Counted from the first letter of the stretch, positions 8,192-17,736 are shown. The stretch is 42,413 nucleotides of DNA from Chthoniobacter sp. (GCA_028293645.1 JAQGOK010000038.1:1-42413), one strand, 5' to 3'. Notes: generated by a model not told the origin, from the letters alone. Numbers and translations: made by a program.

Positions 8192-9286
8192 ATGACAATC
8201 ATGCGACGTTCCCTCCCTGCCCTTGCGGCAATCGCCACCTTCCTCACGACTGCCCTCGCGCAGGATGGGGAACCAATCGACATCCTGAGCAATCACGGTC
8301 CGTTCACCCCGACGATTATCTTCAGCGACACCTACGCGGAGAAGATCATCTCCGAGCGCGATGGCGGTGAGGTGTATTACGACGTGGACACGAACCCGCA
8401 GAAGATCACGGCAAAGATTGTCGCAAACCTGGCGGAGTTCGACTTCAGCGAGATCACGGAAGAGATGGAGGTTGGCGTGGACATCGGCGGCTTCAGCTTC
8501 GCGGCCACATTGGCCGAGTCTGGGAAGCTTGATAGTGATGGGGTTCCCCTCGGCACATTCGACCCGGCGAAAGGCAAAGCGGATTTCCACTTCACGGCGG
8601 AAGTCGAAAAACCGAACGGTGACTACAAGACGAAGAAGGTCGGTTCCATCGTCTTCACCTGGAACACCAGCAGTAAGCTGCTGACGATCAAGCTGACGAT
8701 TTCCGATGTGCTCAACGCAGGCTTTGAAGAGATCGGAGCGAGTTCCTTTGCGGGCTTCGCCGGAAGCGACGGAGAGACTTCAGCTAGTTTGAAATTCGAG
8801 AACGAAGCGGTTCCTGTGAGTGTCACGTTTGGCTCCGCGTTCGGCGAGCGACCCGCATATGCAAAAGGGATCTCGAAGACTTCCGTGAAGAAAATCGGTA
8901 AGGGCGATGAGGTCGATTACCTGACCTACGAAACCGTCAAACTCGTTGGCTCGGCCGATACCAAAGCACCGACGCTGACGGCCACCATCCCTTCGAGCGA
9001 CACAGACAATGACGGGGTGATCCGAATCACCGGCGCAGTGTCGGATCTGGGGCGCGGCACCATTAGCGAGGAAGTTCCCTTCCTCGACGCATACGTGCAG
9101 ATCGGAGAAGGTGAGTTCACCTTCGAGCTTCTCGACCTCAGTGAGCCCAATGCCGAAGGCCGGCGCACCTTCAGTCTCGATCTCTCCCTCGAAGATCTCA
9201 CCAATGAGGTAAAGGTCTTCGCCTTCGACGAGAGCGGCAATGTTGCGGAGATCACGCAGACGGTCACAACAGCTTTCGCGTTTTAA
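8192..9286 (+). CDS. secreted protein of unknown function
   Basis: Exported protein of about 364 residues. The N-terminus has arginines and a hydrophobic stretch ending in TTALAQDGE, a convincing Sec signal with cleavage after ALA. The mature part is acidic and rich in beta-prone segments; the last third carries SSDTDNDGVIRITGAVSD, followed by a strand-rich tail, which resembles an immunoglobulin-like or calcium-binding beta-sandwich module. No enzyme motif is recognised. Two start codons are possible, 8192 and 8201, both in front of the signal. It is divergent from the kinase at 7998 and is followed by a clear terminator, so it is a single-gene unit. Confidence 0.75.
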   Translation: MTIMRRSLPALAAIATFLTTALAQDGEPIDILSNHGPFTPTIIFSDTYAEKIISERDGGEVYYDVDTNPQKITAKIVANLAEFDFSEITEEMEVGVDIGGFSFAATLAESGKLDSDGVPLGTFDPAKGKADFHFTAEVEKPNGDYKTKKVGSIVFTWNTSSKLLTIKLTISDVLNAGFEEIGASSFAGFAGSDGETSASLKFENEAVPVSVTFGSAFGERPAYAKGISKTSVKKIGKGDEVDYLTYETVKLVGSADTKAPTLTATIPSSDTDNDGVIRITGAVSDLGRGTISEEVPFLDAYVQIGEGEFTFELLDLSEPNAEGRRTFSLDLSLEDLTNEVKVFAFDESGNVAEITQTVTTAFAF

Positions 9287-9331
9287 GCGACTCAACCGAT
9301 ACGACGCCATGGACTGGCGGCGGTGACTATC

Positions 9332-9360
9332 AACCCGGCCGGGCTTCGCTCGGCCGGGTT
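9332..9360 (+). terminator. hairpin terminator after the secreted protein gene
   Basis: Perfect 10-base stem AACCCGGCCG / CGGCCGGGTT with a 9-base loop, followed by TCGCTTTGG. It lies 45 bases after the stop at 9286. The U-tract is short, so termination strength is uncertain. Confidence 0.7.
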
Positions 9361-9430
9361 TCGCTTTGGCCGACAGCCGTTGGAACCGGTGTGGCGTTGG
9401 GTTTCGATCCGGAGGCTGCCGGTGCAAAGA

Positions 9431-9471
9431 AAACCCGCGCTGCACGTCAAGGCGACACGCAGCGCGGGTTT
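9431..9471 (-). terminator. terminator of the rplM-rpsI operon
   Basis: Perfect 13-base stem, AAACCCGCGCTGC (9431-9443) against GCAGCGCGGGTTT (9459-9471), with a 15-base loop. Read on the minus strand the stem is followed by a T-rich run (TTTTCTTTG across 9422-9431), as expected for an intrinsic terminator. It begins 23 bases beyond the rpsI stop. Confidence 0.85.
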
Positions 9472-9494
9472 CGAGGAGGAAATTGTGAGACCGC

Positions 9495-9884
9495 TTAACG
9501 CTTGCTGAACTGGAAGCGCTTCCGGGCACCGGGCTGGCCTGCTTTCTTGCGCTCTTTCATCCGCGGGTCGCGCATCAGGAGACCTTCGGGTTTCAGTACC
9601 GCACGCAGCTCAGGATTGGCTTCCGTCAGTGCTCGCGCCACTGCCAGACGCACTGCGCCAGCCTGCCCATTCTGACCACCCCCATGCGCGTTGACGCTGA
9701 GATCAAACTGGTTGATCGCCTTGGCGACTTCGAATGGCGTCAGAACGATGTTCTGCAGATTCGTCGTTTTGAAATAGTCTTCGAACGGGCGGCCGTTCAC
9801 TTCGATCTTGCCGGTGCCCGGCGACATCCGGATACGAGCGACAGCATTTTTGCGACGGCCGGTGGCGATGAATTCTTGAGTCAT
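9495..9884 (-). CDS. rpsI: 30S ribosomal protein S9
   Basis: Ribosomal protein S9 of the small subunit head, 129 residues, the normal size. The N-terminal ATGRRKNAVARIRM, the central HGGGQNGQAGAVRLAVARAL and the basic C-terminus ending QFSKR, whose tail reaches the decoding site, are all present. It is the second gene of the conserved rplM-rpsI pair, 11 bases after rplM, with AGGA-type pairing upstream of its ATG (GGATTAGACG on the plus strand spans the junction). A strong hairpin terminator follows. Confidence 0.97.
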   Translation of the reverse strand: MTQEFIATGRRKNAVARIRMSPGTGKIEVNGRPFEDYFKTTNLQNIVLTPFEVAKAINQFDLSVNAHGGGQNGQAGAVRLAVARALTEANPELRAVLKPEGLLMRDPRMKERKKAGQPGARKRFQFSKR

Positions 9885-9895
9885 GGAAAGGAGGA

Positions 9896-10330
9896 TTAGA
9901 CGATTTCCGTCACTGCGACTGGCTGCTGCGCTGCGTGCGGATGTTCGGACCCGGCATACACTTTCAGCTTGGTGAAGGTTGAACGGCCCAAACGGTTGTG
10001 CGGGATCATGCCTTTCACGGCGTGCTCGATCAGCAGCTCGGGACGGCGGGCGCGACGTGATTTGACGCTCTCCGTTTTGTGACCGCCGACGTAGCCGGAG
10101 AAACTCATGTAGCTTTTTTGCTCTTCCTTCTTTCCGGTCACCCGGACCTTCTCAGCATTGATGACCACCACGAAATCGCCCGTGTCACAATGCGGCGTGT
10201 AGATTGCCTTCTCTTTGCCCCGCAGGAGTTTGGCAGCTTTGACTGCGACCCGTCCGAGGACTTGATCGGCGGCATCGATGACCCACCATTGGCGCTGAAC
10301 TTCGTTGGCTTTGGCGGAAAATGTTTTCAT
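9896..10330 (-). CDS. rplM: 50S ribosomal protein L13
   Basis: Ribosomal protein L13, 144 residues, an early-assembly protein of the large subunit. Family segments seen are [18 protein letters not shown] near the N-terminus, the [18 protein letters not shown] block, the YVGGHK segment and [13 protein letters not shown]. The frame extends to 10369, but the ATG at 10330 ([12 protein letters not shown]) matches the family start and is used. No strong Shine-Dalgarno is visible before it. It heads the two-gene ribosomal operon with rpsI. Confidence 0.96.
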   Translation of the reverse strand: MKTFSAKANEVQRQWWVIDAADQVLGRVAVKAAKLLRGKEKAIYTPHCDTGDFVVVINAEKVRVTGKKEEQKSYMSFSGYVGGHKTESVKSRRARRPELLIEHAVKGMIPHNRLGRSTFTKLKVYAGSEHPHAAQQPVAVTEIV

Positions 10331-10576
10331 GAGCGGCTCGGAAAAGGGTGCGCACGCTAGGGTCGGCATACAGAGGTGTCAACAGCTTTTCCAAGGTGAA
10401 ATGTCAGTCTGGCTCTCGCGCAACCATGACTTGCCAATGCCCGACCCGCCACGCGCGCACTTGCGTCGGAGAAGCCGTAAGGCGGGCGCGCCGAATCTCG
10501 TCTTGAGCGCGGGTGAACGCGGGCTGCCCTGAACACACTTGACCTCGGCGGAGGCGGCGCAGAACTTCCGCGCCAC

Positions 10577-13162
10577 ATGGAGTCCGCCATTCGGCTGCCC
10601 CGCAACTTCCCGCCTGCCGCTTCGGAACGTTGGCACGAAATTTACGATGCCAACGGCTCTGTTCGGCCGTTGTTTCGGAAGCTGGTCCGCGATCTCACCG
10701 AAGTCAGCGGAGCGGACGCGCGGGTGCTCGACGATCGCATGGAAGCGACGCTCCGCGAGATGGGCGTCACCTTCGACATCATCCGTAACGACCCGTGGGG
10801 CCGCCAGCCGTGGACCTGTGATCTTCTGCCGCACGTCTTCGACGGCAGCGACTGGGAGCTGATCACGCGCGGCGTTCAGCAGCGCCTGCGGGCGTTCGAA
10901 TACTTCCTCCACGACGTTTACGATCGCCGCGAAATCCTGCGCGCCGGCGTCGTGCCGATCAACGCCGCACTCGGCAGTCCTCATTACCAAAACGCTGCGA
11001 TCGGGCTGCCGCGTCCGCGCAACAGCTACCTGCACCTGAGCGGCGTCTGCATTGCCCGGGGTGGCCGCGGCCAGTGGCAGGTGAAGCACCACCATTTCAG
11101 TCACGCGACCGGCCTTTCCTACATGATGCAGAATCGGCGCGCGCTCGCCCGCGTGATTCCAGAACTCTTTCAGGAAGAGCCGGTGCATTCCCTGGCCGAA
11201 GTTCCCCTGATCGTCCTCGATCGCCTCCGCGAGACAGCCGGCAATCTCGGCGGCGAACCGACGGTGGTGCTCCTATCGCCGGGCGCCGCGAGCAACCTGT
11301 CGTCCGAGCAGAGCTTCCTCGCCCGTCGCATGGGCATTCCGGTGGTGGAAGGCGGCGACTTGCTCGTGCTCGACGACTGCGTGTTTTTGAAGACGGTGCG
11401 CGGGCTGGAACGCGTCGAGGTCATCTTCAATCGCGTCGCCGATGCCTGGCTCGATCCGCTCGTCTTCCGCCGCGATTCCATGCTCGGCGTGCCGGGCCTC
11501 GTCCATTGCCTGCGCAAAGGCACGGTCTCGCTCGTGAATGCCGTCGGTTCCCAGCTCGCCGACGATCGCAGCCTGCTGGCGTTCGCTTCCCAGATCATTC
11601 GTTTCTATCTCGGAGAAGCGCCGATTCTGCCCACCGTGCCCACCTTTTGGCTCGGCGATATCGATCAGCGCGAGATGGTGCTGGAGAATCTCGGCGCGTA
11701 TCGGATCCGGCCGATCTTCCGTGAAAACACAGGCGGTTCCTGGGACTTCACGGCGCTGCCTACCAATCCAGCGGAACTCCTCCAGGAACTCCGCCGCGAG
11801 GCGCCGCGCTACGTCGCTCAGCCGCGGGACGAAGGTGCCGCCACGATCTGTTTCGAAGCGGGCAAGCGAGTCGAACATTCACAGGATCACATCGTTTTCG
11901 CGGTCCGTTCCGGCGCGAATTTCGATGTGTTGCCCGGCGCACTCACCCGGGTGCATGCGGGGCGCGAAGCGGCCGGGGATTTCGGCTTCGACTGGACCAG
12001 CAAGGACTCGTGGATTCTGAACGATCGCTACACCGTGCCGCCGCTCCGTCGCACCACGAGGCATCCCTCCGACGCCTCGTTGCCGCATCGCCAGGCCACC
12101 AGCCGCGTGGCTGAATGTTTCTACTGGATCGGCCGCTACCTCGAGCGCGCCTACCACCAGGCGTCGTTGATCAACACCATCGAGTCGCTCGAGACCGAAG
12201 AACTCAATTCCGCAGAGCGCAAACATTACCGCCCGGTCTGGAACCGCCTGCTTCCGCCTTTGGAAAAGGCCGCTGGCACCGGCCGCCGCAGCATTTCGAA
12301 TCGGCTCGATCGTTACCGCCTCATCCTGTCCCCGGAGCCTGGCTCGGTCGCCAGCACTTGTCTTCGCGTGATGGTCAACGCGGAGAGCGTGCAAGACAGC
12401 CTCAGCCCGGAGGCATGGGCGACGATCAGTAATTTGCGCGCGCGTTTCCAGCGCACCCGTTTTCGCGCCGAACTCCCCGAAGCTGAGGCGGTGCGCGTGA
12501 CTCGGCGGCTGGCCGATTTCGCCACACAGCTCATCCCACAGTTCTTTGCGATCTCGGCCAACACCATGCTCGCCGACGACGGATGGCGTTTCTGCGAGAT
12601 GGGGCAAATGATGGAACGCGCGATCATCACTGCGAACTCCGTGCTGTCGGTGAGCAAAGCGCTGATCGCGGAGCCGGTCCCCGGGACGACGCCCGGCTCC
12701 GAGATCGAGCTCAGCGCGTTTCTCCGGCTGCTCGGTACGCGCGACGCCTACCGACGCATTTACCAGATGCGCGCCGAGCCGATCGCCGTCCTCGAGTTGC
12801 TCTGGCAGAACCCACAGGTCCCCCGCTCCGTCGTCCGCTGCATGCAACGCTGCGACGCGCTCTTGCGCGAATCACTTTCACCCGAGTTGCTCGAAGCGTC
12901 GCACGCGGCGGGCGGCATCGATGCATTGATCGTCCATATCCAGCGCATCGATTGGCAGGCCTTTCTCTCACCAGTGCAGGAGGAAGACACGCCGGTCGAA
13001 AGCAGCGCAATCCCCTCCCCCGCCCCATCCGACAAGATCGAGCCGCTGCTCAACGGCCTGCTCCGTCGCACGATGGAAATCCACGAGTTCATCGCGGACA
13101 GCTTTCTAAACCACCAGGCCCGCATCGCCGCCGTCGCCCAGCCGATGCTCCGGGGCTTTTGA
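10577..13162 (+). CDS. circularly permuted ATP-grasp / alpha-E fusion protein
   Basis: An 861-residue fusion of two families usually found as separate genes or as this fusion. Residues 1 to about 480 are the circularly permuted ATP-grasp domain (formerly DUF404/DUF407), with GVQQRLRAFEYFLHDVYDR, GVVPINAALGSP and VNAVGSQLADDRSLLAF. From about residue 506 an all-helical alpha-E domain (DUF403) begins with RVAECFYWIGRYLERAYHQ. ATP-grasp enzymes of this group are predicted to ligate a carboxylate to an amine, making peptide-like bonds; the alpha-E partner is of unknown function. Comparative studies place these families with transglutaminase-like proteins in peptide synthesis or tagging systems, and here they are followed by two such proteins and DUF2126. 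The enzyme should be cytosolic, as no signal is present. Substrates are unknown. Confidence 0.88.
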   Translation: MESAIRLPRNFPPAASERWHEIYDANGSVRPLFRKLVRDLTEVSGADARVLDDRMEATLREMGVTFDIIRNDPWGRQPWTCDLLPHVFDGSDWELITRGVQQRLRAFEYFLHDVYDRREILRAGVVPINAALGSPHYQNAAIGLPRPRNSYLHLSGVCIARGGRGQWQVKHHHFSHATGLSYMMQNRRALARVIPELFQEEPVHSLAEVPLIVLDRLRETAGNLGGEPTVVLLSPGAASNLSSEQSFLARRMGIPVVEGGDLLVLDDCVFLKTVRGLERVEVIFNRVADAWLDPLVFRRDSMLGVPGLVHCLRKGTVSLVNAVGSQLADDRSLLAFASQIIRFYLGEAPILPTVPTFWLGDIDQREMVLENLGAYRIRPIFRENTGGSWDFTALPTNPAELLQELRREAPRYVAQPRDEGAATICFEAGKRVEHSQDHIVFAVRSGANFDVLPGALTRVHAGREAAGDFGFDWTSKDSWILNDRYTVPPLRRTTRHPSDASLPHRQATSRVAECFYWIGRYLERAYHQASLINTIESLETEELNSAERKHYRPVWNRLLPPLEKAAGTGRRSISNRLDRYRLILSPEPGSVASTCLRVMVNAESVQDSLSPEAWATISNLRARFQRTRFRAELPEAEAVRVTRRLADFATQLIPQFFAISANTMLADDGWRFCEMGQMMERAIITANSVLSVSKALIAEPVPGTTPGSEIELSAFLRLLGTRDAYRRIYQMRAEPIAVLELLWQNPQVPRSVVRCMQRCDALLRESLSPELLEASHAAGGIDALIVHIQRIDWQAFLSPVQEEDTPVESSAIPSPAPSDKIEPLLNGLLRRTMEIHEFIADSFLNHQARIAAVAQPMLRGF

Positions 13163-13379
13163 GCGCACCGCCGCGCGCGGTCATGAAGGTCCTTGGCTCG
13201 CCCTCGTCCTCATCGGCACGGCAGCACTGTTCGTTGACGCCGCGGTTGGTGACATAGCTCCTCCGCAGAGCAGGTTCGTGCCATTGCGAAACCTGCGGGG
13301 TTCGAGTTCGCGACGGCTCCGCCCTGGCTGGCGATCTTGCTTTTCAGGCGGCGAACGGTTGCCCACATTCCCGGCCCTT

Positions 13380-15998
13380 ATGCGCGCTTTGCTTTGTCTT
13401 CTGATTGCGTTCGCGGGTTGCTGCAAAGTGCGAGCGGAGGAGCCGTTTGCTTTGGCGAAAACACCCGGGCAGTTGCCGAAGACGATTCTGCCAAGGCATT
13501 ACGAGATCTGGATCTCGCCGGATCTCGAGGCGGCGACCTTCCACGGGCGCGAAACGATCGAGATCGAAGCGACGGAGCCAGTCCGCGAGATCGTGCTGAA
13601 CTCGCTCGGGCTCGAGATCAGCAACGCGGAACTCGGCGGCAAGTCCCTCGCGCCGGTGCTCGATGCAAAGAAGCAGACGCTGAGTTTTGCCCTGGCCGAA
13701 GAGCTGCCAGCCGGCAAGCACACGCTGAAGCTGGAGTTTTCGGGCAAGCTGAATGAGCAACCGTTCGGGTTGTTCATCACGCGTTACCAAGTCGGCACCG
13801 AACAGAAGAAGGCACTCGCGACGCAGATGGAAGCGACCGATGCGCGGCGGATGTTCCCTTGCTGGGATGAGCCGGTATTTCGCGCGACCTTCAAGCTGAC
13901 CGCGAGCGTGCCGGCGGCGCTCACGGCCATCTCCAATATGCCCGAAAAGGTCGGGGAGATTTCGGGAGGAATGAAGGTCGTTGCATTCGAGAAGACCCCA
14001 TCGATGGCAACTTATCTGGTCGCGCTCTTCATCGGCGAATTCGAGTCGCTCGAAGACGAAGTCGAGGGCGTAAAGCTGCGTGTTTTTACCACTCCGGGGA
14101 AGAAGGAGCAGGCGCGCTATGCGCTGGAAGCGACGAAGCTGATCCTGCCCTACTTCAACGACTACTTCGGCACGAAGTATCCGCTGCCGAAGCTCGATCA
14201 GGTCGCGGTGCCGAGCACCGGCGCGAGCGGCATGGAGAACTGGGGCGCCATTCTCTACAACGATCTCGCGATGCTTTACGACCCGGCGACGAGTTCGCAG
14301 GCGACCAAGGAACGCGTGTTCGGGGTCGTCGCACATGAGCTTGCGCACCAATGGTTCGGCGATCTCGTGACCATGGCCTGGTGGGATAATCTGTGGCTGA
14401 ACGAAGGCTTCGCCTCGTGGATGGGAACGAAGGCCACGGACAAGTTTAATCCCGAATGGCAGGTCTGGCTCCGCGCCGCCGGCGACAAGGAAGGTGCCAT
14501 GTCGCTCGACGCCCGCAGCACCACGCATCCCGTCCAGCAGGCCGTGAAAACGGAGGCGCAGATCAACGATGCCTTCGACGTGATCACTTACGAGAAAGGC
14601 CAGTCCTTCATCCGGATGCTCGAGAGCTATCTCGGCGAGACGCCTTTTCGCGATGGCATCCGCAGCTACATGAAGCGGCACGCCTACTCGAGCACGACGA
14701 CCGCCGACCTGTGGACGGCGCTTGAGGAAGTATCGGGCAAGCCGGTCCGTTCACTCGCGGCGAGCTGGACGGAGCAGCCCGGCTTTCCCGTGGTGAAGCT
14801 CACCGAAGTGAGCAGTCGCGAGTCTTCCGCGGTGGAGATTTCGCAGGAACGGTTCACGCTCAACCAACCCGATGCGAAGCCGCTCTTGTGGCCAGTGCCG
14901 GTGACGCTCGGGCCAGCCGCCGCGCCGCTGAGTGCAAATGTGATCCTCGTTCAAGAAGCGCGGATGCCGCCGGTTACGATTGAGCCGGGCCTGGCGCTGA
15001 AAGCGAACGTCGGGGACGTCGGCTACTATCGCGTCTGGTATGACGAGGCGCTCTTCAAGCGCTTGCGCAAAGCCGCACCGATGATGGCGACGGCCGACCG
15101 GCTGAATTTGCTGAATGATGCCTGGGCGATGGCGCTCGCTGACCGCAGTTCGGTCAGCCGTTATCTGGACCTGCTCGAAACGATGGCGGAGGACAACTCC
15201 TACGTCATCGTGGAGCAGGCGATCGACACGCTCAGTTTTGTCGGCCGCTTGCAGCGCGGCCAGGGCGGCGAAGCGTCTTTCCAGGCTTGGGCGCGCGCGC
15301 ATTTGCAACCGCATTTGACCCGGCTCACCTGGGAGGCGAAGCCTGGCGAGAAGCAGCTCGACGCAATGTTGCGGAGCCAGCTCGTGCGTGTGCTGGGTCA
15401 GCTCGGCGACACTGCTGCAATGAAGGAGGCGAAGTCGCGCTTCGAAACCTTCCTCGTGAAGCCGGAGTCGTTGACCGGTGATCTGAGGGGCGCGGTGCTC
15501 GACCTGGTGGGACGTCAGGCCGATGTGCAGACTTGGGAGAAGTTGCACGCGTTGGGGATCGCGGAGCCTTCCGCGGAACAGAAGCGGACCTACTACCGCG
15601 CGCTCTCCGCAGCCACAGTCCCGGAGCTCGCGACCAGGACGCTCGCGCTTTCGCTCGGCGACGAACTCGTTCCGCAACAGGCAACTTCGCTGGTGCGGCA
15701 GGTCGGGTCCATCGGCGAGCAACCGGCACTCGCCTTGGATTTTGCGAAAGCAAACCTCGACGCGTTGCTCGCCAAGCTGGGCGCGCTCGATGCGAACGAG
15801 TTCGTGCCTCATTTGTTCCGCCCTTTCTCGGATGAGCAGCGGGCGCAGGAACTCGAAACGTTTGCCCGAGCCAAATTGCCGCCCGACGCGGCACCGCAAG
15901 TTGCAAAGGCCGCCGATGAGGTGCGCTTCAAAGCTTCGCTAAAGAAACGTCTCCTCCCGGACATCGACGCCTGGTTGCGCGAGCGCAGCGCCAGGTAG
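13380..15998 (+). CDS. secreted M1-family aminopeptidase
   Basis: Zinc aminopeptidase of the M1 family, about 872 residues, removing N-terminal amino acids from peptides. The exopeptidase motif is G284-M285-E286-N287 (GMEN in place of GAMEN), and the zinc site is H319-E320-L-A-H323 with E342 in the downstream WLNEGFASW. A hydrophobic signal (LLCLLIAFAGCC, then KVRAEE) precedes the mature protein; the two cysteines at its end leave a lipoprotein anchor conceivable. A C-terminal helical ERAP1-like region follows. The frame is open from 13278, but the ATG at 13380 starts the signal and is preferred. It is inserted between the ATP-grasp/alpha-E gene and the transglutaminase genes and ends 11 bases before the latter, so it is probably co-transcribed. 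An aminopeptidase is not the usual protease of this locus. Confidence 0.9.
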   Translation: MRALLCLLIAFAGCCKVRAEEPFALAKTPGQLPKTILPRHYEIWISPDLEAATFHGRETIEIEATEPVREIVLNSLGLEISNAELGGKSLAPVLDAKKQTLSFALAEELPAGKHTLKLEFSGKLNEQPFGLFITRYQVGTEQKKALATQMEATDARRMFPCWDEPVFRATFKLTASVPAALTAISNMPEKVGEISGGMKVVAFEKTPSMATYLVALFIGEFESLEDEVEGVKLRVFTTPGKKEQARYALEATKLILPYFNDYFGTKYPLPKLDQVAVPSTGASGMENWGAILYNDLAMLYDPATSSQATKERVFGVVAHELAHQWFGDLVTMAWWDNLWLNEGFASWMGTKATDKFNPEWQVWLRAAGDKEGAMSLDARSTTHPVQQAVKTEAQINDAFDVITYEKGQSFIRMLESYLGETPFRDGIRSYMKRHAYSSTTTADLWTALEEVSGKPVRSLAASWTEQPGFPVVKLTEVSSRESSAVEISQERFTLNQPDAKPLLWPVPVTLGPAAAPLSANVILVQEARMPPVTIEPGLALKANVGDVGYYRVWYDEALFKRLRKAAPMMATADRLNLLNDAWAMALADRSSVSRYLDLLETMAEDNSYVIVEQAIDTLSFVGRLQRGQGGEASFQAWARAHLQPHLTRLTWEAKPGEKQLDAMLRSQLVRVLGQLGDTAAMKEAKSRFETFLVKPESLTGDLRGAVLDLVGRQADVQTWEKLHALGIAEPSAEQKRTYYRALSAATVPELATRTLALSLGDELVPQQATSLVRQVGSIGEQPALALDFAKANLDALLAKLGALDANEFVPHLFRPFSDEQRAQELETFARAKLPPDAAPQVAKAADEVRFKASLKKRLLPDIDAWLRERSAR

Positions 15999-16009
15999 AT
16001 TGCGCCCGG

Positions 16010-16900
16010 ATGGAGTTCGAGATCAATCACGTCACCCAGTATCGCTACGGGCACCCCGCCGCAGAGGCGTACGGTGAGGCGCGGCTGACCCCACCCAATC
16101 TGCCGACGCAGTCGGTGCTCAGCCACCAGGTGGTGATCGATCCGGAGGTGCCGCTCTCGCGTTACACGGATCATTTTGGCAACGAAGTCGGCTTCTTCTC
16201 GCTGCCGTTTCGCCACAAATGTCTGGTCGTCAGCAACCAGCTCGTCGTCCGGACGTTCGAGGCGAAGCGGCCGCAAAGCAGTCTCGAAGTCACGGTGCAG
16301 GAAGCGCGGCAAATTCTCGGCTCCTCGCTCACTGACATCTTTGACTTCCTGCAGCCGACTTCGGTGGTGCAGACCGGTCGGGAGGCGGTGCAATGGGCGC
16401 GCAAATACTTACGCGGCGACGCTCCGCTCGGCGATGCCTTGGTCGAGCTGAACGAAGCGATCCACACCGAGTTCACATACAAGTCCGGGGCCACGGAGAA
16501 CTCCACGCCGCTGACCACGATTTGGAAAACCAAAGTCGGCGTCTGCCAGGACTTCGCCCATGTCGGGTTGAGCATCCTGCGGACGGCGGGGCTGCCCGCG
16601 CGCTACGTCTGCGGTTACATCGAGACCGACGCGCCGCGGAATGCGGATGGCACTTTGCGCCGCATGGTCGGGGCGGTGGCGACGCACGCCTGGATCGAGG
16701 TGCTCGTGCCGGGCATGATCTGGGTGGCGCTCGATCCGACGAATCGCCAATGGGTGAACGAGCGATACGTGACGATCAGCTACGGCCGCGATTTCCGTGA
16801 TGCGACGCCTTTGCGCGGGACCTTCAAAGGCAGTGGTGGCCAAAACATGAAGGTCCGAGTGATGATGAAGCGTCGAAACGAGAAGGTCCGCGCCGCATGA
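16010..16900 (+). CDS. transglutaminase-like cysteine peptidase family protein (first copy)
   Basis: A 296-residue protein with the bacterial transglutaminase N-terminal beta domain (starting FEINHVTQYRYG) and a transglutaminase-like core. The catalytic triad is intact: C179 in VGVCQDFAHVG, H226 in THAWIEVL and D242 in ALDPTNRQW. Such domains are cytosolic cysteine peptidases, amidases or peptide ligases; true protein crosslinking is only one possibility. It starts 11 bases after the M1 aminopeptidase and its stop overlaps the next gene by ATGA. The neighbours point to a role in making, trimming or transferring a peptide group in the ATP-grasp/alpha-E system. Confidence 0.9.
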   Translation: MEFEINHVTQYRYGHPAAEAYGEARLTPPNLPTQSVLSHQVVIDPEVPLSRYTDHFGNEVGFFSLPFRHKCLVVSNQLVVRTFEAKRPQSSLEVTVQEARQILGSSLTDIFDFLQPTSVVQTGREAVQWARKYLRGDAPLGDALVELNEAIHTEFTYKSGATENSTPLTTIWKTKVGVCQDFAHVGLSILRTAGLPARYVCGYIETDAPRNADGTLRRMVGAVATHAWIEVLVPGMIWVALDPTNRQWVNERYVTISYGRDFRDATPLRGTFKGSGGQNMKVRVMMKRRNEKVRAA

Positions 16901-17736
16901 AGATCCGCATCCTTTACCAGACCCAGTACGCTTACGATGAGACGGTCACCTTCTCGCTGCATCTGTTCCGGCTATTCCCCAAAGCGGAGCGGCATCTGCG
17001 GGTGCTCGAATCGAGCTTTCAGACAAACCTCGGCGCCGCCGTTAATTATCAACGCGACCTTTTCGACAACGAGATCGCATCGTGTTTCTACCCCGAGAAA
17101 TCTTCGCTGCTGCAGGCGAACTTCAACCTGCAGCTCGAGGTGGAGGAACGGAACGCGTTTGGTTTCCTGGTCGCGCAGCGGGCGCTCGAATTGCCGTTTC
17201 AGTACGAGCCGCAGGAGCGCGCGGTGCTGGCGGCGTATCTGGAACGCGGCGCACCGATCGATCTCGGATTTTGGAAGCCGCCGACTCGCCCCCAAGGGAC
17301 TCTGGAGACGCTCATTTCACTCAACGAAGCGATCCATGACAACCTCGGCTACGAGCGTCGCGACGAAGGCGAGCCGTATCCGCCGGCCGAGCTGCTCACG
17401 CGCGGCGGCGGCTCCTGTCGAGACTTCGCTCCGCTGCTCGCGGAGACATTGCGCGGACTCGGTCTCGCCGCCCGGCTGGTCAGCGGATATCTGTGTGAAT
17501 TCGGGAGCGCCGACAAAGTCGCCGAAGGCGCCTTGCACGCCTGGACCGAAGTGTATCTGCCGGGTGCGGGCTGGCTCGGCATGGATCCGACGAACGGCAC
17601 GTTCTGCGATCACCATCACCTCACCGCCGCTGTCGGCCTCACGGCTGCGGACATCGCGCCGGTGCTTGGGAATTACTATCACAAGACGCCCGTCGCCTCG
17701 CACATGACCGCATCGCTCCAGATCGTTCCCGAATGA
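16897..17736 (+). CDS. transglutaminase-like protein (second copy)
   Basis: A 279-residue protein, paralogous to the preceding gene but clearly divergent. It has the N-terminal beta domain (KIRILYQTQYAYDETV) and a core with C174 in GGSCRDFAPLLAETL, H214 in LHAWTEVYLPG and D230 in GMDPTNGTF. In many proteobacteria this type of domain is the N-terminal part of a protein of about 1100 residues whose C-terminal part is DUF2126; here the two parts are separate genes with a four-base overlap. The coupling suggests that the two proteins still form one complex. It is expected to be cytosolic. Confidence 0.88.
   Translation: MKIRILYQTQYAYDETVTFSLHLFRLFPKAERHLRVLESSFQTNLGAAVNYQRDLFDNEIASCFYPEKSSLLQANFNLQLEVEERNAFGFLVAQRALELPFQYEPQERAVLAAYLERGAPIDLGFWKPPTRPQGTLETLISLNEAIHDNLGYERRDEGEPYPPAELLTRGGGSCRDFAPLLAETLRGLGLAARLVSGYLCEFGSADKVAEGALHAWTEVYLPGAGWLGMDPTNGTFCDHHHLTAAVGLTAADIAPVLGNYYHKTPVASHMTASLQIVPE

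Noticed and set aside
13270-13296. Hairpin GCAGGTTCG / CGAAACCTGC before the M1 gene as a terminator
   Set aside because: It has a bulge, no T-run follows, and its role cannot be separated from a chance repeat; the M1 gene may still be cotranscribed with the gene before it.
13344-14681. 445-residue minus-strand frame opposite the M1 aminopeptidase
   Set aside because: The plus strand encodes the intact zinc site and GMEN motif; the antisense product has no family features.
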